In this document: in pieces, positions 13,789 through 20,241 of the stretch
Position numbering within the stretch: position 1 is the stretch's first letter
Layout of the letters: each line of letters opens with the position of its first letter
Origin: an uncultured Oscillospiraceae bacterium
GTDB taxonomy: Bacteria > Bacillota > Clostridia > Oscillospirales > Oscillospiraceae
Reading direction: 5' to 3'
DNA: 20,314 nt
Assembly: GCA_934546685.1 (NCBI GenBank)
Contig: CAKTEB010000038.1
Location: forward strand, 1 to 20,314
Made by a program: the position numbers and the translations under genes
The notes under the pieces: generated by a model
Databases searched by the model: none
Seen by the model: the letters and a program-made list of their open reading frames with translations, nothing else
Told to the model about the DNA's origin: nothing

Positions 13789-15075
13789 ATGAAAATTATC
13801 CTCATCCCCTTTGCCTGGCTGCTGCGTACCCTCTATCAGGTATTCGGCAACTACGGCATAGCGCTGATCCTGTTTTCCCTGATCACAAAGGTCATCCTCC
13901 TGCCCTTCAACGCCAAGAGCAAGAAGAGCATGATGAAGACCTCCCGACTTGGCCCCAAGCTCAAGGAGCTGGAGAAAAAGTACGGGGACGACAAGCTGAA
14001 ATACCAGCAGGAGGTCTCCAACCTCTATAAAAAGGAAAACGTCAGCCCCACTGGCGGCTGCCTGTGGTCGCTGCTTCCACTGTTCCTGCTGATGGCACTG
14101 TACTATGTCATCCGGCAGCCCATGACCTATCTGATGCAGCTGTCCGCTGACCAGATCACCCAGATCTCTGATCTGCTCACCGGCATGGGCGTGGATCTCG
14201 CCACCACCAACAAGGCGTATCAGGAGATCGTCCTGGCCCAGCATGTCCACCAGAACATCGACGCGATCCGCGCCATTGTTCCCAACATCATGGACATTGA
14301 CTTTAGCTTCCTGGGCATTAACCTGGCACAGATCCCCTCCTGGCGCTGGATCCTCAATGGGCCCTATACCCTGGTAGGCTTTGGCCTGTGGATCATCCCC
14401 ATTCTGTCCGCGCTGTGCAACTTCCTGTCCTCGAAGATCTCCCAGGCCCTCAACGGCTCTGTGGCCACCAACGACAAGGGCGAGAAGGACGCGGACGCCG
14501 CCGCGGCGGTAAACCAGAGCATGAAGACCATGCTCATTATCATGCCTATTTTCTCTCTGTGGATCGGCTTCTCTATGCCGGCCTCCATGTGCGTATACTG
14601 GATCGCGCAGGCTGTGTTCAGTACCCTGTTCGACGCGCTCCTGACTCTCCATTACCGGAAGGTCTATGACGCTGAGGACGAGATCAAGCGGGAAAGAGCC
14701 GCTGAAGAGGCTGCCATCGAGGCGGAAAAGGAGGCACGCCGGGCTGAGCGCCGGGCTGCCAACCCCGACGGCATGGCCAATCCCAACACCAGCCGCAGAA
14801 AGGTAAAGAAGCAGCTGAAGGCTGCGGAGAAATCCGAATTTGACGGTCTGGGCAAGCTCACTGAGGAGCAGAAGGAGGATATCCGCCAGAAGGCCCTCGA
14901 TAAGGAGCAGGCAAAGGGCGGACTGTCCGGCGATCCCAATCGCCCCTACAGCCGGGGCCGTGCCTATGATCCGAACCGCTACGGCAGGAAAGCTGCCCCT
15001 GTGGAGGAGACCAAGGCTCCGCAGCAGGAAGCAGACGCCGCCGAGACCGGCAGCGAATCCGATGATCCGCAGTAA
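13789..15075 (+). CDS. yidC: Membrane protein insertase YidC/Oxa1/SpoIIIJ
   Basis: 428 residues, long for a Gram-positive YidC (about 260-300) because of a highly charged cytoplasmic tail from about residue 300. The membrane core has helices near 20-40, 90-112, 180-212 and 240-290. K34 (SLITKVILLP) sits at the position of the hydrophilic-groove Arg of Bacillus YidC. No lipobox is present. The tail holds an EEAAIEAEKEARRAERR coiled-coil-like stretch, a basic RRKVKKQLKAAEK stretch, and an acidic end, and may contact ribosomes (inference). It inserts proteins into the cytoplasmic membrane, alone or with Sec. GGAGG precedes the ATG. Confidence 0.95.
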   Translation: MKIILIPFAWLLRTLYQVFGNYGIALILFSLITKVILLPFNAKSKKSMMKTSRLGPKLKELEKKYGDDKLKYQQEVSNLYKKENVSPTGGCLWSLLPLFLLMALYYVIRQPMTYLMQLSADQITQISDLLTGMGVDLATTNKAYQEIVLAQHVHQNIDAIRAIVPNIMDIDFSFLGINLAQIPSWRWILNGPYTLVGFGLWIIPILSALCNFLSSKISQALNGSVATNDKGEKDADAAAAVNQSMKTMLIIMPIFSLWIGFSMPASMCVYWIAQAVFSTLFDALLTLHYRKVYDAEDEIKRERAAEEAAIEAEKEARRAERRAANPDGMANPNTSRRKVKKQLKAAEKSEFDGLGKLTEEQKEDIRQKALDKEQAKGGLSGDPNRPYSRGRAYDPNRYGRKAAPVEETKAPQQEADAAETGSESDDPQ

Positions 15076-15117
15076 CTGCCCAGAAAAGGCAGCTATGACA
15101 TAAAGGAGCGCGTATCT

Positions 15118-15942
15118 ATGTTCAAATCGATCGAAGCTACCGGCAAAACCCTGGATCTGGCCATTCAGGCGGGCCTGAAACAGCTCCAGATGGACCGGGA
15201 CAGCGTCTCTGTTGAAGTATTGGAGCAGCCCCGTTCCGGCTTTTTCGGCATCGGCGCTACCCATGCAAAGGTAAAGCTCACCTACGAGGTGCCGGATCCT
15301 GTGCCGGAGAAAAAGCCCGAGCCCAAGCCTGAACCGAAGCCCCAGCCCAAGCCGCAGGCACCCAAGGCTCCCGAGGCTCCGAAGGCCCCCGAGACTCCGA
15401 AGGCACCCAAGCCTGCTGAGTCTCCCAAGGCTGCGCCCGTTCCCCATACCCCCGCCCCGGAGGGCAGCGTGGAGGCCCGCATCGAGACCTTCATGAAGGG
15501 CCTGCTGGAGCACATGGGCTCCGATGCGGTGCCCGTTGCCACCAAGTCCGGGGACGACACCTATTCCGTGGAGCTCCAGGGCAACTCTCTGGGCATGCTC
15601 ATTGGCCGCCGGGGCGACACCCTGGACGCCATCCAGCATATCACCAACTACGCGGTGAACCACGGTCAGGGCAAGCGCGTCCGCATCAATGTGGACGCTG
15701 AGAACTACCGGAAGAAGCGCGAGGAATCCCTGGAGCGGCTGGCCAACAAGGTGGCCGGCAAGGTGGTTCGTTCCCGCCGGAACATCACCCTGGAGCCCAT
15801 GAACGCCTATGAGCGCCATGTGATCCATGCGGCTCTCCAGGATTATCCCGACGTTACCACCTACTCCACCGGCACTGAGCCCGGACGGAGGATCGTGGTG
15901 GCCTACAGCAAGTACCGCAGCGTACCCGCTGACAGCGAATAA
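15118..15942 (+). CDS. jag: RNA-binding protein Jag/KhpB (SpoIIIJ-associated)
   Basis: 274 residues. Jag-N domain (1-52, with RSGFFGIGATHAKV), a Pro/Lys/Glu/Ala-rich linker (about 58-115) of PKPEPKPQPK-type repeats, a KH domain with the GRRG loop (163-166), and an R3H domain (R233-x3-H237). With KhpA it binds many mRNAs and influences cell division and elongation in Gram-positive bacteria. It is next to yidC as usual. The linker is longer and more proline-rich than in many homologues. AAAGGAG lies upstream of ATG 15118. Confidence 0.95.
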   Translation: MFKSIEATGKTLDLAIQAGLKQLQMDRDSVSVEVLEQPRSGFFGIGATHAKVKLTYEVPDPVPEKKPEPKPEPKPQPKPQAPKAPEAPKAPETPKAPKPAESPKAAPVPHTPAPEGSVEARIETFMKGLLEHMGSDAVPVATKSGDDTYSVELQGNSLGMLIGRRGDTLDAIQHITNYAVNHGQGKRVRINVDAENYRKKREESLERLANKVAGKVVRSRRNITLEPMNAYERHVIHAALQDYPDVTTYSTGTEPGRRIVVAYSKYRSVPADSE

Positions 15943-15944
15943 TG

Positions 15945-15985
15945 AAAACCGTGCAGCTCCGATTTGGAAGCTGCACGGTTTTTTT
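15945..15985. terminator. Intrinsic terminator of the rpmH-jag block
   Basis: AAAACCGTGCAGCT (15945-15958) pairs with AGCTGCACGGTTTT (15969-15982), then more T to 15985 (seven in all). The A-run on the left also gives a short U-tract on the minus strand for the convergent thioesterase gene. Confidence 0.93.
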
Positions 15986-16001
15986 GCTGCGTATGCGGCC
16001 T

Positions 16002-16475
16002 TTACCGCATGCCGCTGGCGGTATAATAGGTGCCGCTGGCGCTGCACACGGTCTTTTCCGGGTGGCCCGCCAGATAGCCACGGGCGGTGGCGTAGGCCAT
16101 GGTCTTGCCGCAGGACAGGCAGGTGGACTCGATAAACAGCCGCACGCCGGTGGGGATGGGCCGCTCAAAGGAGGTGGTCATGCTGATGGTGGGGGTGACG
16201 AATTCACCGGAGCAGTAGAAGGTCAGGCTGCCCATGGCGATGTCCAGAGCGCCGGATACCGCGCCCCCGTGCATGACCCCTGCGGGGTTCCGCTTGTCCT
16301 CGTCCACTGGGAAGGACAGCAGCAGGGTCTTCTTCTCGAAGTCGCAGGACTCAAAGCGGTTGTGCATAAACACGCTGAAGCTGGGGCCGCGCTCATCGAT
16401 CTCGGCGTTGAGGCGGTCACTGAATTTCTGGCAGGAGCGCTCCATGCCGGCCTGGGAAAAAAGTTCTGGTTCCAT
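16002..16475 (-). CDS. PaaI-type hotdog-fold thioesterase
   Basis: 157 residues, soluble. The hotdog signature NPAGVMHGGAVSGALDIAMG (63-82) is the helix and loop that hold the acyl-CoA, and later strands fit the PaaI/4HBT family. Members hydrolyse acyl- or aryl-CoA thioesters. CGGAGGATC lies 4-5 nt upstream of the ATG. It appears monocistronic, between its own promoter and the shared terminator at 15945-15985. Substrate unknown. Confidence 0.88.
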   Translation of the reverse strand: MEPELFSQAGMERSCQKFSDRLNAEIDERGPSFSVFMHNRFESCDFEKKTLLLSFPVDEDKRNPAGVMHGGAVSGALDIAMGSLTFYCSGEFVTPTISMTTSFERPIPTGVRLFIESTCLSCGKTMAYATARGYLAGHPEKTVCSASGTYYTASGMR

Positions 16476-16499
16476 GTTGATCCTCCGTTTTTTGTGATT

Positions 16500-16528
16500 A
16501 TTCTACAACAGAATTCTCGGAAAATCAA
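16500..16528 (-). promoter_or_regulatory. Candidate promoter of the thioesterase gene
   Basis: On the minus strand, TTGATT (16528-16523), 17 nt, TAGAAT (16505-16500). The spacer contains the perfect 8-bp palindrome AGAATTCT (16510-16517). Confidence 0.55.
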
Positions 16529-16537
16529 CAAAGTCCA

Positions 16538-16572
16538 CAAAAAGCGGGTACCGCAGTATTGCGATACCCGCT
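16538..16572 (-). terminator. Intrinsic terminator of rex
   Basis: AGCGGGTA (16543-16550) pairs with TACCCGCT (16565-16572), with an inner CGCA/TGCG stem and a GTAT loop. Read on the minus strand it is followed by TTTTTGTGG. It lies 17 nt beyond the rex stop codon. Confidence 0.88.
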
Positions 16573-16588
16573 GCGTTACGCGGATAGC

Positions 16589-17224
16589 TTATCCATTGGT
16601 GCGCTTTTCCTGAAGCTGCCGGGACAGCTCGCCCAGGGACACGGCGATGATCTCGTTTTTCACGATGATGTTATCCGGCACCTTGAGATGCACCGGGGCG
16701 AAGTTCCAGATGGCCTGGATGCCGCCCTCCAGGAGCTTGTCGCAGACCTCCTGGGCGTGGGGCGCGGGAACGGTGATGATGCCGATATGTACCTTCATCC
16801 GCCGACATAGGCTGCTCATGCGCTTGATGGACAGGATCGGACGGCCATTTACCTCACGACCCACCAGAGACTCGTCCGCGTCAAAGGCGGCGATGACGTC
16901 TACGCCGTATTCGGAGTAGTTGGTGTAGCTCAGCAGGGCACGGCCCAGCTGCCCCGCGCCGACGATGACCGCGTTGGAGATATCGTCGTAGCCCAGGGCG
17001 TGCTCGATCTGCGCCATCAGCTCCTTCACGTCGTACTGCTCCCCCGGGGCACGGTTCACGCCGCAGCTGCTGAGGTCGTGGCGCACCTGGCTGGGGCTCA
17101 CCTTTACCACCTGGCCGATCTCGTCGGCGGTGACAGCCGTATGGCCCTCCTGGGCCTCGGATTTCAGCATGATGAGATATTGAGGCAGCCGTTGCAGGGT
17201 GCCCTGAGAAAGCGCAGCAATCAT
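16589..17224 (-). CDS. rex: Redox-sensing transcriptional repressor Rex
   Basis: 211 residues. The N-terminal winged helix has the recognition segment SPSQVRHDLSSCG (43-55). A Rossmann domain has GAGQLG (89-94), which binds NADH, and the C-terminal swapped helix ends SLGELSRQLQEK. Rex represses fermentation and respiration genes when the NADH/NAD+ ratio is low. ATG 17224 was chosen over the upstream ATG at 17263 because AGGAGG lies 7-8 nt before it and the protein then begins as Rex proteins usually do. The upstream 112-nt gap carries a large inverted repeat; no clear promoter was found, so it may be cotranscribed with the DinB-like gene. Confidence 0.95.
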   Translation of the reverse strand: MIAALSQGTLQRLPQYLIMLKSEAQEGHTAVTADEIGQVVKVSPSQVRHDLSSCGVNRAPGEQYDVKELMAQIEHALGYDDISNAVIVGAGQLGRALLSYTNYSEYGVDVIAAFDADESLVGREVNGRPILSIKRMSSLCRRMKVHIGIITVPAPHAQEVCDKLLEGGIQAIWNFAPVHLKVPDNIIVKNEIIAVSLGELSRQLQEKRTNG

Positions 17225-17248
17225 TTGATAGCCTCCTATTTTTGATTC

Positions 17249-17302
17249 GGCAATCCCGCACAAATGTGTTATCGGGTCACAGCTGATTTATGCGGGATTG
17301 CC
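17249..17302. repeat. 12-bp perfect inverted repeat in the rex leader
   Basis: GGCAATCCCGCA (17249-17260) and TGCGGGATTGCC (17291-17302) are separated by 30 nt. In the spacer lies TGTG (17265-17268) with CACA (17278-17281), 9 nt apart, loosely like a Rex operator (TTGTGA-N6-TCACAA) with one extra base. It may be an mRNA hairpin or an operator. No U-tract follows on the minus strand. Confidence 0.6.
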
Positions 17303-17335
17303 TTTCAGACGAGTGTTGTTCAGGCAAGTGATTCT

Positions 17336-17929
17336 TTAAGACAAGAGTGCGCCGGAAATCAGGTCGCTGGAGATCCCGTAGTTTTCTTTCAGAACCTGGC
17401 ACACCGCGCCACGGATGAAGTTGGCGATGAACATGCCCTTCATGATCATGTCGTAGAGGGGCACACCGGGCCCTGCCACACACTTTTCCTCACTGATGGC
17501 CTCAAAGCCGGAGACATACTGTGCGTCGGTCTCCAGAACCTTGGTCTTCAAGGTCTCGTAATCCTCGATGTCGTATTTTGCGGGGCCAGCATCCGGGCCG
17601 CCGGGACCACCAGGGCCGCCGGGACCACCAGGGCCGCCGGGACCACCCGGGCCGCCGGGACCACCAGGGCCGCCGGGACCACCAGGGCCGCCGGGACCAC
17701 CCGGGCCACCGGGACCACCCGGGCCACCCGGGCCGTCATCCTTCAGCATGTTCAGGCTCATGCCCAGGGTGCCGGCCATCCGATCCAGCGCGCCATGGAT
17801 GGAGCCAAAGGTATAGTTGGTGCCCACGTCTGCCTTCCGCTGGGCATCAGTGAGGCCGTCCAGCAGGGCAAACAGCTTCTGATTCTGGAGCTGATTGAAC
17901 TTGGCGATGACGATCATTGCGTCTTTCAT
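17336..17929 (-). CDS. DinB-fold protein interrupted by a Gly-Gly-Pro repeat tract
   Basis: 197 residues. Residues 1-63 (KFNQLQNQKLFALLDGL, then TFGSIHGALDRM) look like the first helices of the DinB/YfiT four-helix bundle. Residues 66-112 are GP followed by 15 GGP triplets. Residues 113-197, with ANFIRGAVCQVLKENYGIS, resemble the last DinB helices. Positions where DinB proteins usually carry metal-binding His appear altered (LDRM for LxHx; NFIRGAV for HHRGQ), so metal binding may be lost; I judge this by eye. The strong AAGGAGG before ATG 17929 and the non-repeat flanks support this strand. Function unknown. The tract is glycine-rich and lies in an inter-helix loop. Confidence 0.75.
   Translation of the reverse strand: MKDAMIVIAKFNQLQNQKLFALLDGLTDAQRKADVGTNYTFGSIHGALDRMAGTLGMSLNMLKDDGPGGPGGPGGPGGPGGPGGPGGPGGPGGPGGPGGPGGPGGPGGPGGPDAGPAKYDIEDYETLKTKVLETDAQYVSGFEAISEEKCVAGPGVPLYDMIMKGMFIANFIRGAVCQVLKENYGISSDLISGALLS
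17594..17734. repeat. In-frame GC-rich tandem repeat (9/18/54-bp periodicity)
   Basis: The repeat is built from the 18-bp unit GGGCCGCCGGGACCACCA. Units at 17595, 17613, 17631, 17649, 17667 and 17685 differ only in the last base (A, A, C, A, A, C), so 17595-17648 and 17649-17702 are two identical 54-bp copies. A seventh unit (17703-17720) has one further change, and a partial unit follows. All periods are multiples of 3, so copy changes keep the frame. Confidence 0.92.
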
Positions 17930-17976
17930 AATGAATTCCTCCTTCTTTCGCAGGGATAGCCAGTTTATACACAGGC

Positions 17977-17985
17977 ATTATACCA
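17977..17985 (-). promoter_or_regulatory. Extended -10 promoter of the DinB/GGP gene
   Basis: On the minus strand, TGG (17985-17983) is directly followed by TATAAT (17982-17977). No good -35 stands at the usual distance. The start codon lies 48 nt downstream. Confidence 0.5.
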
Positions 17986-18041
17986 TGGGACAGAGGAAAA
18001 CGCACTGTTCAATTTTCATAGTGAGCGCCCGAATGGAGCCG

Positions 18042-18587
18042 TCAGCGGATGATCTTCTTGGCCTTCAGGTAGCGCTCCTCCTCGGAGAAGATGCAGCCGC
18101 AGTATTTCTGCATGTAAAAGCCCTTTTCCCGGGCTTTTTCCTGGCCCTCCTTGAAGTAGGGGCGGAAGTCCCGATAGAAGAATTTTACGCCGAAGTGGGT
18201 GGCGGCCTCCTGGGCGATCTCCTTCATGACCTCGTGGCGCTGATAGGGGCTCACGAACAGGGAGGAGGTAAAGGCGTCGTAGCCGTTTTCAGCGGCAAAC
18301 CGGGCGGCCTCGCCCAGGCGCATCTCATAGCATTTGGTGCAGCGCCCGTCGATGTCGGCGGCCACCTCGCGGATAAAGGGGCGCAGGGCGTAGTCGTTTT
18401 TCTCAATGAGCTTTAAATTGATCTCCTGGGCGTAGTCACGAAGACAGTTTCGCCGGGAGCGGTATTCTGTAAACGGGTGGATGTTGGGATTATACCAAAA
18501 GCCCTCGGGATCCAGACCCTCGCCACGCAGGGTCTCAATGCACATCAGGCTGCACGGCGCGCAACAGATGTGGAGCAACAGTTTCAT
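18042..18587 (-). CDS. queH: Epoxyqueuosine reductase QueH
   Basis: 181 residues. It carries HICCAPCS (6-13), then CTKC (C83, C86), then YCGC (C163, C165), the cysteine set of the QueH/DUF208 family, which binds an iron-sulfur cluster and a nearby iron. It performs the last step of queuosine tRNA modification, reducing epoxyqueuosine to queuosine, and replaces the cobalamin-dependent QueG. GGAGGTG precedes the ATG. It is monocistronic here, with no other queuosine genes nearby. Confidence 0.93.
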   Translation of the reverse strand: MKLLLHICCAPCSLMCIETLRGEGLDPEGFWYNPNIHPFTEYRSRRNCLRDYAQEINLKLIEKNDYALRPFIREVAADIDGRCTKCYEMRLGEAARFAAENGYDAFTSSLFVSPYQRHEVMKEIAQEAATHFGVKFFYRDFRPYFKEGQEKAREKGFYMQKYCGCIFSEEERYLKAKKIIR

Positions 18588-18606
18588 TTGAACACCTCCA
18601 AAACAT

Positions 18607-18635
18607 ATTGTACATCAAACATCGCCCCTTGGAAA
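18607..18635 (-). promoter_or_regulatory. Candidate promoter of queH
   Basis: On the minus strand, TTTCCA (18635-18630), 17 nt, TACAAT (18612-18607). It lies 20 nt before the start codon. Confidence 0.45.
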
Positions 18636-18686
18636 GAGGGAAAATGAGGATGAGGGTGGACAAATCCTTTACTTTTTGCGCATTTG

Positions 18687-18695
18687 TGCTATAAT
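18687..18695 (+). promoter_or_regulatory. Extended -10 promoter of the AraC-family regulator
   Basis: TGC directly before TATAAT (18690-18695). A possible -35, TTTACT (18668-18673), stands 16 nt upstream. The context GTGCTATAATG is shared with the promoter at 6880. Confidence 0.6.
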
Positions 18696-18716
18696 GGATA
18701 CAATACATTTTGTAGG

Positions 18717-18746
18717 TTGCAGAGGACGAAGCATCCGTTTCTGCAA
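18717..18746 (+). promoter_or_regulatory. Leader dyad before the AraC-family regulator
   Basis: TTGCAGA (18717-18723) and TCTGCAA (18740-18746) are a perfect 7-bp inverted pair, with GGA/TCC able to pair inside. The ribosome site AGGAGGG follows at 18749. It could be an RNA hairpin or an autoregulatory operator. Confidence 0.4.
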
Positions 18747-18763
18747 TCAGGAGGGTTCCATAC

Positions 18764-20143
18764 ATGGCACAGGATGTTGTACGATTTGAATCTCTGTTTT
18801 CTGCGCCCACAGATAAGTCCGCCGGGGCACCCAATCCGGCCCGGCCCGGTCACGATGGGCCGCCTCAGGCGCCCGGCGCTCCCACCATGCTGAAGGACAG
18901 CTATCAGGATCTGGAGCGGAAGTACCGCCACCGGACCTACCAGGCCCAGGAGCTGATGGTGGAGAAGCTGCTGCGGGGGCATCTGGTGCAGTCTGATGCG
19001 CTGGAACGGAAGTTGAATATGTTTGAGCTGCATTTCACGGAAAAGCAGTTTATGGTTGTGCTGGTGCGCCCTGCGGGCAATGAGAACTCCTTTGCGGACT
19101 ATGCCAGCGACATCCGGGACGGGGGCCAGGTGGGCCTGATCGTATCCTCCATTTTTTCCGAGCTGCTGGGGGAGCGCTACGGCTGCTATCCCGCTAACCT
19201 GGATGATCGGTACGCCTTTCTTCTGAACTTCTCCGCCGACGACGAGCAGGAGATCTCCGCCCAGGTGGCGGCCATCTGCCGGGACGCGGTGAAGTTTATT
19301 AAGGACAACTTCTGCCTGGCCCTGCGGGTCTGCGTCAGCGGCATGTCCGAGGGGCTCTATTCCCTCCACGAGAGCTTCCGGGAGACGGATATCGTCTCCG
19401 GAGACGTGAACACGGTCTATGTGGACGGGGTCTGCGTCCGGGCTGAGGGGGGCAAAATCGCCGGGAACCGCCGGCCGGAGCCGTCCATCGAGAAGCAGTA
19501 CCTCAACGCCCTGGTGACCCAGGACTTCCAAACGGCACTGGAGCTGACCCTGGAGCGGGTACACGCCCTCTATATGGAGGACGGCAAGCCGGATCTGGAT
19601 CGGGTGAAGATGTTCCTCAATATGCGTCTTCACACCACCGCCAACGTGCTGGCTACCCCCATGAATGGCCTGGGGGAGGACGGTCAGAAGCTGGGGGACG
19701 ACTTTATACACCTGGACCAGTGCAACAATATGGACGAGGTGGAGAAGAACCTGACCCGGATCTTCGGCAAGCTGGACAGCCACTTCAATGTGGCTCCCAC
19801 GGACTATACCGGCACCACTGGCAAGGTCATCCATCTCATCAGCAAGAAGTACATGGAGCCGGACCTGTCCGTAGAGATGATCTGCGACTGCCTGGGCAAA
19901 TCCCGGAGCTATTTAAGCCGTATGTTCAAGGAGAACACCGGCATGAACCTTCTCGACTACCTCCATACCACCCGGCTCACCGAGGCTAAAAAGCTTCTCA
20001 ACGAGACGGACTTAGGCATCTCCGAGATCGCTTCCAAGGTGGGCTATTACTCCGGCTGGACACTGGCCCGGGTGTTTAAGCGCTATGAGGGTATCACGCC
20101 TACGGCCTACCGAAAGGCCTTCTGCAATAATCACGAGGAGTAA
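18764..20143 (+). CDS. Soluble AraC-family transcriptional regulator
   Basis: 459 residues. The start is Pro-rich and probably disordered (about 15-40). A helical stretch, DLERKYRHRTYQAQELMVEKLLRG, leads to a central domain (about 90-300) resembling the degenerate GGDEF-like region of YesN-type regulators. The AraC double helix-turn-helix (about 355-455) contains LSVEMICDCLGKSRSYLSRMF and LGISEIASKVGYYS. Related regulators often have membrane-bound sensor domains before this region; here there is none, so a cytoplasmic signal is likely. AGGAGGG lies 8 nt before the ATG. Targets unknown; the neighbouring truncated gene or its own leader are candidates. Confidence 0.88.
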   Translation: MAQDVVRFESLFSAPTDKSAGAPNPARPGHDGPPQAPGAPTMLKDSYQDLERKYRHRTYQAQELMVEKLLRGHLVQSDALERKLNMFELHFTEKQFMVVLVRPAGNENSFADYASDIRDGGQVGLIVSSIFSELLGERYGCYPANLDDRYAFLLNFSADDEQEISAQVAAICRDAVKFIKDNFCLALRVCVSGMSEGLYSLHESFRETDIVSGDVNTVYVDGVCVRAEGGKIAGNRRPEPSIEKQYLNALVTQDFQTALELTLERVHALYMEDGKPDLDRVKMFLNMRLHTTANVLATPMNGLGEDGQKLGDDFIHLDQCNNMDEVEKNLTRIFGKLDSHFNVAPTDYTGTTGKVIHLISKKYMEPDLSVEMICDCLGKSRSYLSRMFKENTGMNLLDYLHTTRLTEAKKLLNETDLGISEIASKVGYYSGWTLARVFKRYEGITPTAYRKAFCNNHEE

Positions 20144-20178
20144 ATGTGAACGGCCTTCACAAAACGCACACATTTTCA

Positions 20179-20207
20179 TTGCAAAAACTTCACAGTTCTG
20201 GTATAAT
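20179..20207 (+). promoter_or_regulatory. Promoter of the last, truncated gene
   Basis: TTGCAA (20179-20184), 17 nt, TATAAT (20202-20207), with TGG just before the -10. Its -10 overlaps the 5' arm of the terminator at 20206-20241. Confidence 0.75.
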
Positions 20208-20241
20208 CACTCCCGGAGTAACTTCGGGGGTGATTTTTTTT
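20206..20241 (+). terminator. Intrinsic terminator of the AraC-family gene, overlapping the next promoter and start
   Basis: A 13-bp stem (20206-20218 with 20222-20234) has two G-U pairs and a 3-nt loop TAA, then eight T (20234-20241). The 3' arm contains GGGGGTGA, the apparent Shine-Dalgarno of the next gene. Confidence 0.85.

Noticed and set aside
13525..16047. An 840-codon open frame on the minus strand opposite rnpA-yidD-yidC-jag
   Set aside because: It covers five well-recognised plus-strand genes, has no family motif, and its composition is that expected of the complement of GC-rich codons.
17594..17734. CRISPR array
   Set aside because: The repeats are contiguous 18-bp coding units with no spacers, and they are in frame within a gene.
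17965..17973. DnaA box TTATACACA, as a sign of a replication origin near the rpmH block
   Set aside because: A single box with no cluster, no AT-rich unwinding region and no dnaA nearby; chance occurrence is likely.
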